Below, one piece after another: positions 53,617 through 61,212 of a DNA stretch of 64,000 nt (the stretch's first letter is position 1; every line of letters starts with the position of its first letter). The notes below the pieces were generated by a model. That model was not told the origin of the DNA and ran no database searches. It saw only the letters and a list, made by a program, of their open reading frames with translations. The translations under genes were made by a program, and so were the position numbers. Source of the DNA: Candidatus Melainabacteria bacterium (lineage in GTDB: Bacteria > Cyanobacteriota > Vampirovibrionia > Obscuribacterales > Obscuribacteraceae); NCBI GenBank assembly GCA_003963305.1, contig RXJR01000017.1, positions 62,001 to 126,000 on the forward strand. Reading direction: 5' to 3'.

Positions 53617-54508
53617 TCTTTCTAACGAAATTAAGCACATCAGCTGGTTCCAGGAAATTTATGTAACTGGCGATCATTATGTACTCGAATACTGGAATGT
53701 TCATCGTCACGTCAATACAAAGGTGGAAGAGTGTGCCGATCAGCAATACGAGATAACGTGTTTTTTTCCACCACACCAGGGTGAATAGAGCCAGTTCGAT
53801 CAGGAGAGTCAGCCAGCAGAGAATCTGGTAGACCCAGAGATGGTCGAAGAGTATGGGAAAAGGCAATCTGCTGAAGTCGGTTAGTCGACTGCAATTGTAT
53901 AAAGCCGTTCCATCCAGCCATTGTGAGTGAACTATCTTAGTGAAGAATGTTTGTGCATAGACGCCGGCAAGTTGCAGCTGCAAGAGGCGTTGTGCCCACG
54001 GACTGCCTGAGACAAGGTTGAGAGGCGTTGTATTAGAGGAGCGCAGGCGCATTCGGTCAACTGAATAGAGCGCGCCCGCTTCTGAAAAGATAAGCAAGAG
54101 TGCTTCCAACCGCAGCAGTGTATCGCCTGAATTCATGATGCAAGCCATGCGCTGATCGAATGAACAGAGGCAGATAAAGACTACGAAGGCACTAAACCTG
54201 GTGAACAGTCCAAGTGTCAGACAAGTTGCAGATAGCATCAACGCGGCATAAACAGCCAGGGCTACTGTGTCAGAGCTCGGAAACAGGAAAAATATGCTGA
54301 AGCGCGCCTCGGACATTTCCCAGTCGTGAATTGTCTGCGTTGAAATCACTGGGTGGGAGCCGAACCAGGTGAGAAGGTCTGGGGTGAGCAAAAGCCCTGT
54401 GATCAGCACTAGCAGCCCGTATGCGATGCGAAAAAGGCAAACTGGTGCGGGTGAAGCTGGTGCGAACCAGAAATTTTTCAAAGATGACGCAAGTGTTCCT
54501 GACCTCAA
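53570..54508 (-). CDS. HTTM-domain integral membrane protein
   Basis: 312 aa polytopic protein of the horizontally transferred transmembrane (HTTM) group, related to vitamin K-dependent gamma-carboxylase: PAPVCLFRIAYGLLVLITGL, FLFPSSDTVALAVYAALMLS, TRFSAFVVFICLCSFDQRMA, GDTLLRLEALLLIFSEAGAL, WAQRLLQLQLAGVYAQTFFT and LLIGTLFHLCIDVTMNIPVF. About eight membrane helices. Biochemical role unknown. Its start overlaps the upstream partner gene by 4 nt. Last gene of a four-gene operon with a two-component system. Its 3' end overlaps the convergent Gly-rich gene by 47 bp. Confidence 0.8.
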   Translation of the reverse strand: MRSGTLASSLKNFWFAPASPAPVCLFRIAYGLLVLITGLLLTPDLLTWFGSHPVISTQTIHDWEMSEARFSIFFLFPSSDTVALAVYAALMLSATCLTLGLFTRFSAFVVFICLCSFDQRMACIMNSGDTLLRLEALLLIFSEAGALYSVDRMRLRSSNTTPLNLVSGSPWAQRLLQLQLAGVYAQTFFTKIVHSQWLDGTALYNCSRLTDFSRLPFPILFDHLWVYQILCWLTLLIELALFTLVWWKKTRYLVLLIGTLFHLCIDVTMNIPVFEYIMIASYINFLEPADVLNFVRKITARIRPRSPYQNLK

Positions 54509-55113
54509 TTCTGCGTGCTCCCGTCATTGACAAGATCATCTGGTTGAATCGGAAAAGTAAAGTATTTGTGCGATTTGTAAGTCGTCGACGGCTCTGGCAG
54601 TGGGTCGGTTGTAGGCGGCGGAATGTCTGACCAGAACCGAACCAGCCCGACTTTCACAGGTCTGATGCCTGTTTCCGTATAAACTTGTCTGGCTATATAT
54701 CGTGCCAGATCCGGCCATAGAACCGCATCGCTTGGTTCATTGGCGATATCGTTGTAGAGCTTTCGAAATCGTTCTTTCGGCATTTTGCGCAGGAAATCGA
54801 ATCGTTCTATGCGCGGGTAGGTCCAGAATATTGTCTTGCCGTTTTCGAGTTGCACCTCACCCTCGAGATAGAGGTTAAAGTTGCGCGGTGGGGCGAAGAC
54901 AGTGTAGTACTGCCAGAGTCCGGTGTATTCCAGGATATTCCAAAATGGCGCCAGAAGTGTTTTTCGCCAGGGCGATGGTGGGCAGAGAAAAAGTGCGCCA
55001 GTATAGAGGTAAAAGAAGATAAAAGCGCTGATTAGTGGAATTCTGATGGCTTCCCAATAATCTTCTATTCTCGATTTTGTCTGTGCTTTGATTGTAGTTT
55101 TCCAGTTTCTCAG
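54505..55113 (-). CDS. HTTM-associated membrane protein, probable CTG start
   Basis: About 202 aa. An ATG or GTG search starts the frame only at 54855, in mid-domain, but the same frame is open upstream to a stop at 55114-55116 and the added residues are clearly part of the protein (RIPLISAFIFFYLYTGALFL membrane helix, then GLWQYYTVFAPPRNFNLYLE). The only upstream candidate start is CTG at 55113, which overlaps the regulator's stop as CTGA, mimicking the common ATGA coupling. Sequence family resembles small companions of HTTM proteins. A 4-nt overlap links it to the HTTM gene. Confidence 0.6.
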   Translation of the reverse strand: MRNWKTTIKAQTKSRIEDYWEAIRIPLISAFIFFYLYTGALFLCPPSPWRKTLLAPFWNILEYTGLWQYYTVFAPPRNFNLYLEGEVQLENGKTIFWTYPRIERFDFLRKMPKERFRKLYNDIANEPSDAVLWPDLARYIARQVYTETGIRPVKVGLVRFWSDIPPPTTDPLPEPSTTYKSHKYFTFPIQPDDLVNDGSTQN

Positions 55114-55787
55114 TCAAGGCAGACGAGTTGGTACCCTACACCGTATACGGTGCTAAGAGTTTCTTTCAGTCCTACCGATTCCAGCTGCTGTCTGAGTCGT
55201 TTGACCGCTGTTCTGACTGTATCGGTACCGGCTGTCGCATCTGCGGACCAGACGCGGTTTACTAGAGTTTCGGCGGGAAACACCTGATTGGGATGGCGCA
55301 TGAAAAATTCGAGCAAAGCAAAATCTCTCGGGTAGAGTTTCAGTTCTTTGTCACGCACCATGAATTTGCGTGAGGATGTGTCGAGCCTCAACTCACCGCG
55401 CACGATGAGATTGCCGGTCACAGCCTCCGGTCGTCGCAAGATGGCGCGCACACGAGCTGACAGTTCTTTCAAATCGAAGGGTTTAGTTAAATAATCGTCT
55501 GCCCCAGAGTCCAGACCTTTTTCTTTGTCGTCTATATGCGTCTTGCCGGTGAGCATAAGTATCGGGGTCTGCAGACCTGTGCGCCGCATTTTGCCGCAAA
55601 TGTCCACTCCTTGTAAATCAGGGAGTGTCCAGTCCAAAATGATCAAGTCATACTTGTAAGTTGTCAGAAAATCTTCGCCGTCTCTACCAGTGAAAACGGT
55701 CTCTATAGTGTGTCCCTGTGATTCGAGCCAGTCCTTCACGACTCCGCAGAGGGCGACATCATCATCAACCATAATTATCTTGGCCAC
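55110..55787 (-). CDS. OmpR/PhoB-family response regulator
   Basis: 225 aa: receiver (residues 1-120) with IIMVDDDVALC acidic pocket, phosphoacceptor in LIILDWTLPDLQG, MLTGKTHIDDKEKG and the Lys of DDYLTKPFDLKEL, followed by a winged-helix DNA-binding domain (LELDTSSRKFMV region, YPRDFALLEFFMRHPNQVFP, VRTAVKRLRQQLESVG, STVYGVGYQL). It lies 60 nt after the kinase gene and is its cognate partner by position. The stop overlaps the next gene's start. Confidence 0.92.
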   Translation of the reverse strand: MAKIIMVDDDVALCGVVKDWLESQGHTIETVFTGRDGEDFLTTYKYDLIILDWTLPDLQGVDICGKMRRTGLQTPILMLTGKTHIDDKEKGLDSGADDYLTKPFDLKELSARVRAILRRPEAVTGNLIVRGELRLDTSSRKFMVRDKELKLYPRDFALLEFFMRHPNQVFPAETLVNRVWSADATAGTDTVRTAVKRLRQQLESVGLKETLSTVYGVGYQLVCLD

Positions 55788-55847
55788 GGGTGAAAGTCCT
55801 GTATTACCGGATCTGACTTCCGAGTATATCGCAGGTTCGTCAGTTTG

Positions 55848-58028
55848 TTAGGACTGCACAGCGGGCAGTTTAATCCAGAAAGTGCTGCCGGTGGCGCCGT
55901 CACTTTCCACGCCTATCTGACCATTGTGGCTTTCGACAATCGCTTTGCAAATCGCCAGTCCGAGTCCGCTTCCCATCGAGCGCTTACCGTCGCTGACTGC
56001 CACCTGCTGGAATTTCTCGAAAATACTGTCTTGAAATTCTTTGGGAATGCCTCGGCCCTCGTCTTTCACGAACATTGAAACGTGACCATTGGATGCCGAA
56101 GACGATACGTAGACGTTTCCGCCAACAGGCGAGAACTTGACTGCATTTGAAATCAGATTTACGAGTACCTGCACGAGCCGGTCTGAGTCGGCTGTGATTG
56201 CTGCTCCGGGGCTGTCGACGTGCAGGGAAACTCCCTTTTGCTCGGCATAGCTTTTCACGGAACCCACAGATGATTCGATGATTTCGTGTACATCACACGG
56301 TTCCAGCTCCATTGTCAATTTGCCTGCTTCCAGTTTTTCCAGGTCGAGCAGATCGCTGACCAGGTTGATCAGGCGTTCTACGTTTCGCTGTGCGTCGACG
56401 ACGCGTTTCGTGCCGCCTTCGTTGATCGGTCCATAGATGCCTTCTTGAATCAGCGTCAGAGTGCCGCCTATAGACGTCAACGGAGTGCGCAGGTCGTGGC
56501 TGATCATAGCGATAAACTCTTGTTTCAACTTTTCGATTTCGCGACGCTCGGTAATGTCTTTGATGTGAATTAAAAGTCTGTTGCCTTCGAATCCCTTGTA
56601 CTCAGCAGTAGTGAGCTCGACAGGAAAAGTTTCGCCGTTGCTTTTCTTGCCGATTTGTTCAAGGGTTTTGCCGGCCTGTAGATCTTTTACGGAACTATCC
56701 TCTTCTTCAAATAATTTGCTGACAGGCTGATTGATCATATCTTCAGCAGAAACCAGAAACATTTCACTGGTCATTCTGTTTATCGACTCGACCTTGCCGC
56801 TGGAGTCGGTTGTCACGACGCCGACCGGAAGGTTCTCGATGACAGAGCGAATGCGTTCTTCGTTAGCTCGAATCAAATTCTCTTCGCGCTTCCTTTCAGA
56901 AATGTCATGTACGACGCTGAACCACATTTCTTCTTTGGTTGACCATTGCGCCGACCAGATGGCAAAAATGGTGCTTTGATCCTTTCTCACCAATTGCAGT
57001 TCATAGGGGGCGCTGTTGGTGGCTCTAACGACTGAATCGAGATATGTTTTCAATCCGTTGCGATATTCTTCTGCAACGAAAAGGATGTAGCGCTGTCCAA
57101 TCAGTTCGTCTACGCCATAGCCGAGCATGTTTTCGACAGCCGGATTGACTTTGAAAATGCGCGCGTCTTTGCTGATCGAACAGATCAGGTCGGTGGCATT
57201 TTCGACGATCGCCCGTTCTTTCTGTGCGGCATCCTCCAGTGCTTGAGCGACTTCATGGAATTGTCGATCGAGTTTAGCAATTTCGTCGTTGCCCTTCATG
57301 ACCGGATGCAATTCCTGTCCTACTGCCAGTCGAAGACTGTTTTCGCTGACTCTTTTCAGGCGTCCCGTGATTCCGCCCGTAAAGATGAACAGGAAGAGAA
57401 ATGCAATGCCGATGTTGAATGCAGCCAACACCACGATCAGTGTTGAAGCTGTTTGACGTGCGCGTGCTTCTTGCGCTGAGATGTCCGTCTCCATCTCAGT
57501 GTAATACTTGAGCAATGCCGCTTCTCTTGCTACCGTCTGTTCGCCCAGGGCGTGCAGCTTTGCCAGCCACTGGTATTGCTCGCCCGAGTTTTGTCCGAAT
57601 GCGCACATGCGCACTTTTTCCATCATCATCAGACCGGTTTTGCAATATCTGTCGATGTCGTCTAGAGCCTGGGTTGCAGTTGGGTCGTCTTTAACCAGTT
57701 TTCGCAAGACAATGCATTCTTGTTTGACCATGCGTGGCTGGTTGTAATATTCCTTCTGAAACTGCGGGTTTTGTTCTGATTGCTCAGCGGTTTCGCCAGA
57801 CAGCCATCCGTGCTGTACGACGCGCGTCAAGCCTACTGTCGTCTGGTTGAAGAGGTGGGTCAGATTGTTTAAGTGCGAAATGATTTCGCGCACCCGTTCT
57901 TCGCGTTCAAGTTGCTCACCGGCATGATTGAGCATTTGCGAGAGTGTGTAGACGAAGGCAAGCTCGAACGCTAGCATGAGAGTGACGGCGATAGTGCCTT
58001 TGTGGGCTAGCGATAGTCTGAGGCGCAC
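55848..58028 (-). CDS. membrane sensor histidine kinase (HAMP-PAS-PAS-HisKA-HATPase)
   Basis: 726 aa. Two membrane helices (about residues 11-30 and 193-215) flank a four-helix periplasmic sensor of about 160 residues (MMEKVRMCAFGQNSGEQYQW), then HAMP. PAS 1 about 275-375 (NATDLICSISKDARIFKVNP; ENMLGYGVDELIGQ), PAS 2 about 395-490 (ENLPVGVVTTDSSGKVESIN). HisKA phosphoacceptor His in MISHDLRTPLTSIGG, ATP lid motifs LVNLISNAVKFSPVGG (N box), VKDEGRGIPKEF (G1) and GSGLGLAICK (G2). No receiver domain. Partners the response regulator directly downstream. Confidence 0.93.
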   Translation of the reverse strand: MRLRLSLAHKGTIAVTLMLAFELAFVYTLSQMLNHAGEQLEREERVREIISHLNNLTHLFNQTTVGLTRVVQHGWLSGETAEQSEQNPQFQKEYYNQPRMVKQECIVLRKLVKDDPTATQALDDIDRYCKTGLMMMEKVRMCAFGQNSGEQYQWLAKLHALGEQTVAREAALLKYYTEMETDISAQEARARQTASTLIVVLAAFNIGIAFLFLFIFTGGITGRLKRVSENSLRLAVGQELHPVMKGNDEIAKLDRQFHEVAQALEDAAQKERAIVENATDLICSISKDARIFKVNPAVENMLGYGVDELIGQRYILFVAEEYRNGLKTYLDSVVRATNSAPYELQLVRKDQSTIFAIWSAQWSTKEEMWFSVVHDISERKREENLIRANEERIRSVIENLPVGVVTTDSSGKVESINRMTSEMFLVSAEDMINQPVSKLFEEEDSSVKDLQAGKTLEQIGKKSNGETFPVELTTAEYKGFEGNRLLIHIKDITERREIEKLKQEFIAMISHDLRTPLTSIGGTLTLIQEGIYGPINEGGTKRVVDAQRNVERLINLVSDLLDLEKLEAGKLTMELEPCDVHEIIESSVGSVKSYAEQKGVSLHVDSPGAAITADSDRLVQVLVNLISNAVKFSPVGGNVYVSSSASNGHVSMFVKDEGRGIPKEFQDSIFEKFQQVAVSDGKRSMGSGLGLAICKAIVESHNGQIGVESDGATGSTFWIKLPAVQS

Positions 58029-58346
58029 TTAGTCTGTTCCAGGTGATGTGGACACAATTATAGCGGAGGATTGTCACCCGTAGCGGTGTGGCGACAGAGC
58101 TTCATTGCAGCCGATGGTTGAGCATATGGACATTGAAGAATCGACTTTGCACCTCATATGGTGTCAGATGCCTCGGTGTTTTGCCCTGATCGGTGCTCAA
58201 TTGTCTTTCCAGCAGACTCGATTTGGCAGTGGTGAATTTGAGTAACTGAAAGAAAATAGCAAAGGTATTGTGGCGCTGGCGTGACAAAGCGAAGTAGAAT
58301 TGCTTAGCTCGCCGTTCAGTATCACTTCTCGTATTTAGCTGAAAAA
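58029..58346. other. intergenic region between divergent genes
   Basis: About 320 bp between the kinase and the TPR-hydrolase gene. I see no gene, RNA or perfect repeat; presumably holds both promoters, but no -35/-10 pair could be fixed. Confidence 0.4.
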
Positions 58347-60116
58347 ATGGAATATCAAGAACTCGGACCTTTATCTCAACAGTCTCGTTTCAGTCGTCGA
58401 TTTGCCGGAGTGCCCATGATTTGCGGGGCTCTGATTTGCAGCTTACTAATGGTGGTGCAGCCTGCATTTTCATTATCGGGGGAGGCGGTTGAAACTGCCA
58501 ATCAAGCTTTCTGGAAGCGTGACTATAAGAGCGCTAAGGAATTAGTGAGCAAATTGTTGCTCGACCAGACTCTGGCATCGCCAGATAAGGCTCGCTGTCT
58601 GGTCAATCGGTCAATATGTGAGGCTCAGCTCGATGAGTGGGAGGAGGCTAGAAAAGATTCGGCAGAGGCCTTGAAATTGGCCGCACCGCAGTCGCTGACG
58701 GAGGCTGACGCTGCCATGGTGCAGGCGCGACTGTTCTTGCTTGATGAAAAAATAGACAAAGCCCGTGTCATGTATGAGAGAGCTATTTCCATTATTTCGA
58801 CTTTGCAAGGTAAGTGGAATGCCGATTTGGCGCCGTTTTACGAGGGACTTGCGGCTTGCGATTTGATCGAGAAAAACTATCAGAGTGCGGAAAAATATTA
58901 CAAAGAAGTAGCGCAATTAGATTTACTCAAGTATGGACCGGATGATACGCATCTGGCATGGGCTCTTATGAGTCTGGCTTCTGTAGAACGACGTCTGAAC
59001 CGCATCGAATTGGCTGGTACTCTATTCAAGAAAGTTTTCTGGAATTTCCGTCATCAAAACGAAGAGCGAATTCTCAGCGAGTTCAAAGATTATCCCAATC
59101 AAGACGAACTGGTAAAGTCGCTCCGTCATCATATGTATGGAACACTGGGCGGCTACAATAATCGCAATTGTGGTCTTGATTTTATTAAAAGCGGCATACC
59201 TTCTGATGTCCTGGCGGCGCCACCATCGGTGCGAGAGAAGACTTTCGATAACTGGTTCAAAGAACGAGTTGGTCGTGAAAGAGCGCCTGGCTTTGCTTAT
59301 TTCAATCCGACTGTACCGTTGAAAGGCCTTATCGTCGCTGTACATGGGCTCGGGTTGCACAGCGGCGCCTACAATGCGTTCGGTGAACGTATTCAGAAAG
59401 AAGGATACGGACTTGTCTCATTTGATGTGCGCGGTTTCGGTTCTTATCGAAACGATGAAGTGACGCAGAAGCTTGATTTGCTGGCAGCCGTGTCTGACAT
59501 TCAGAGGATATTGCGCGAGATGCGCAGTGATTATCCGGATATTCCCCTTATTCTGCTCGGTGAGTCGATGGGCGGTGCTATTGCTTTGCGCATCGCCTCC
59601 GAGTCTCCCAATTTGATTGACGCAGTGATAAGCTCCGTTCCTTCCGGCTCTCGATATCAAGCCAGAAGAACTGCCTTCAAAGTAGCGCTTAAATTTCTCA
59701 ATCAGAAGCACGAGCAGTTTGACGTCGGTAGCGCCGTCGTCAAGCAGGCTACTGCCGATATGGATTTGCGTGACATGTGGGAAGGTGATTCTCAAATGCG
59801 CATGAAGCTCTCACCAAGCGAGTTGCTAAACTTCCAGAGTTTCATGAGTGACAACGTCAAAGCGGCAACCAAGATCAGCAAAACTCCTGTGATTATTTTT
59901 CAGGGTTTCAGCGACAACCTTGTGAAACCGATGGGTACCCTGGCTATTTATCAGGCGATTCCCAATAAAGATAAGGACATGATTTTCATTGGCAGAGCCG
60001 AACACTTGATTTTCGAGGAAGGGCAGTTCGATGAAGTAATCTTCAAAGGCGTTCTGGAGTGGATTAATCGGCATGCAGTGCCGCATTTGGCGACTAAGTC
60101 CCAACCTGGCAAATGA
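58347..60116 (+). CDS. TPR-alpha/beta hydrolase (paralogue of the 39373 hydrolase)
   Basis: 589 aa, exported: basic leader then CGALICSLLMVVQPAFSLSG. An internal ATG at 58416 has a better ribosome site (GGAG) and is an alternative start. Residues about 45-240 are TPR-like helical pairs (AVETANQAFWKRDYKSAKEL, NRSICEAQLDEWEEARKDSA, AWALMSLASVERRLNRIELA). Residues about 325-575 are a monoglyceride-lipase-like hydrolase: AVHGLGLHSGAYNAFGERI, LLGESMGGAIALR, FQGFSDNLVKP, AEHLIFEEGQF, triad complete. It shares GESMGGA and AEHLIFEEGQF with the secreted hydrolase at 39373, so the two are recent-looking paralogues with different partner domains. Confidence 0.78.
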   Translation: MEYQELGPLSQQSRFSRRFAGVPMICGALICSLLMVVQPAFSLSGEAVETANQAFWKRDYKSAKELVSKLLLDQTLASPDKARCLVNRSICEAQLDEWEEARKDSAEALKLAAPQSLTEADAAMVQARLFLLDEKIDKARVMYERAISIISTLQGKWNADLAPFYEGLAACDLIEKNYQSAEKYYKEVAQLDLLKYGPDDTHLAWALMSLASVERRLNRIELAGTLFKKVFWNFRHQNEERILSEFKDYPNQDELVKSLRHHMYGTLGGYNNRNCGLDFIKSGIPSDVLAAPPSVREKTFDNWFKERVGRERAPGFAYFNPTVPLKGLIVAVHGLGLHSGAYNAFGERIQKEGYGLVSFDVRGFGSYRNDEVTQKLDLLAAVSDIQRILREMRSDYPDIPLILLGESMGGAIALRIASESPNLIDAVISSVPSGSRYQARRTAFKVALKFLNQKHEQFDVGSAVVKQATADMDLRDMWEGDSQMRMKLSPSELLNFQSFMSDNVKAATKISKTPVIIFQGFSDNLVKPMGTLAIYQAIPNKDKDMIFIGRAEHLIFEEGQFDEVIFKGVLEWINRHAVPHLATKSQPGK

Positions 60117-60235
60117 TTTGTTGCAGACCGGGAGTGGTGCATCTTTAAAAGTGCTCTGCCATCGCCCCTGATACCGAAGCTGAACGGAGGTGCTGCAATC
60201 AAGTTACAATTAGCGAAAGGCTAAATGGAATTTCG

Positions 60236-60964
60236 ATGCGCGGCTCACGGTTTTACTTGTTCTGTATGTGCCTCCTTCAGTCATTGGCAGCGGGGTTCGG
60301 CGCTGCCCGAGCCGCTGACGTCTCACAGGATGCCAAGCCAAGCTCGATTCGTCTCACCGGTGGCGTCGTGCACAGTGAACGTTTGACGCCTGTTCCAGTA
60401 GCATCGATGCCCGGAAAAACTTTCAACCTGGCAGCTGCTTTTGGGCCGAACACAAGTAAGGCTCCTGCCAAGAAGTTTGCCGTTCCGAACTGGCTGGCGG
60501 GTACATGGGAGCGAACTCAGTCGACTGAAGTCAGTCGCGTCAATCTGGCAACCAACACTCATGCTGAAACAACGGGTACTTCAGTCGCCCGGGTCACGGA
60601 TAAATTCGGCACGTATAAAGACGCTCAAGGAAGAGTCTGGCAACTATTTGACCCTCGAAAGGCCACAGGGCAAATCGATAGAGGCAATTTCATGGATTAT
60701 CACCGAGTTTCGACTTACGATTTAATCAGCCGGGGAGACAAGGTGGCTATCGTCGAAGTGACCGCTTTACACCTGGTTGTCAACAAAAAGACTCAGAAAA
60801 TTATTTCCACTTTTCAGGACGAAGAATTAAACACTTATACGCAGGTATCTGACGGGCAGCTGCGCACAGACAGCTCGGTCAAGGTTTTTGATGCACATGG
60901 CAAGCCGATTTATCTGACGCGCTCGACTTCGCTCGAATCGCGTCTGGCTCCTTTCAAAGGCTGA
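60236..60964 (+). CDS. secreted protein of unknown function
   Basis: 242 aa with a signal peptide (FYLFCMCLLQSLAAGFGAAR, cleavage near ARAADV) and a GGAA ribosome site. After a Pro/Ser-rich region, a beta-rich domain follows (PNWLAGTWERTQSTEVSRV; KFGTYKDAQGRVWQLFDPR; KVAIVEVTALHLVVNKKTQK), lipocalin/nuclear-transport-like in feel but unassigned. Follows the TPR-hydrolase gene on the same strand by 119 nt and may be coexpressed. The 250 bp after it hold no feature I can support. Confidence 0.55.
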   Translation: MRGSRFYLFCMCLLQSLAAGFGAARAADVSQDAKPSSIRLTGGVVHSERLTPVPVASMPGKTFNLAAAFGPNTSKAPAKKFAVPNWLAGTWERTQSTEVSRVNLATNTHAETTGTSVARVTDKFGTYKDAQGRVWQLFDPRKATGQIDRGNFMDYHRVSTYDLISRGDKVAIVEVTALHLVVNKKTQKIISTFQDEELNTYTQVSDGQLRTDSSVKVFDAHGKPIYLTRSTSLESRLAPFKG

Positions 60965-61212
60965 AATAGCGGCGTTTTCTGTGGTTTTTTGCAGTGTTGA
61001 TGACAAGCTCTGATTTAAATCACGGAAATTTCGCTGCACGTGAGTGATTGGGGGTGTAAGCGGGTAATAATTAGATATGCGATGGACCGCTCAATGTCGG
61101 GGCGGGATTGATTGTCTACGACCCATTGTCGCAGGAGATATTATTGCTGCCGCAGGGCAGGTATTTATCACCTGATCTTGTTTTCTAGCTCCGGGAAGGA
61201 AATTCAACTGCC

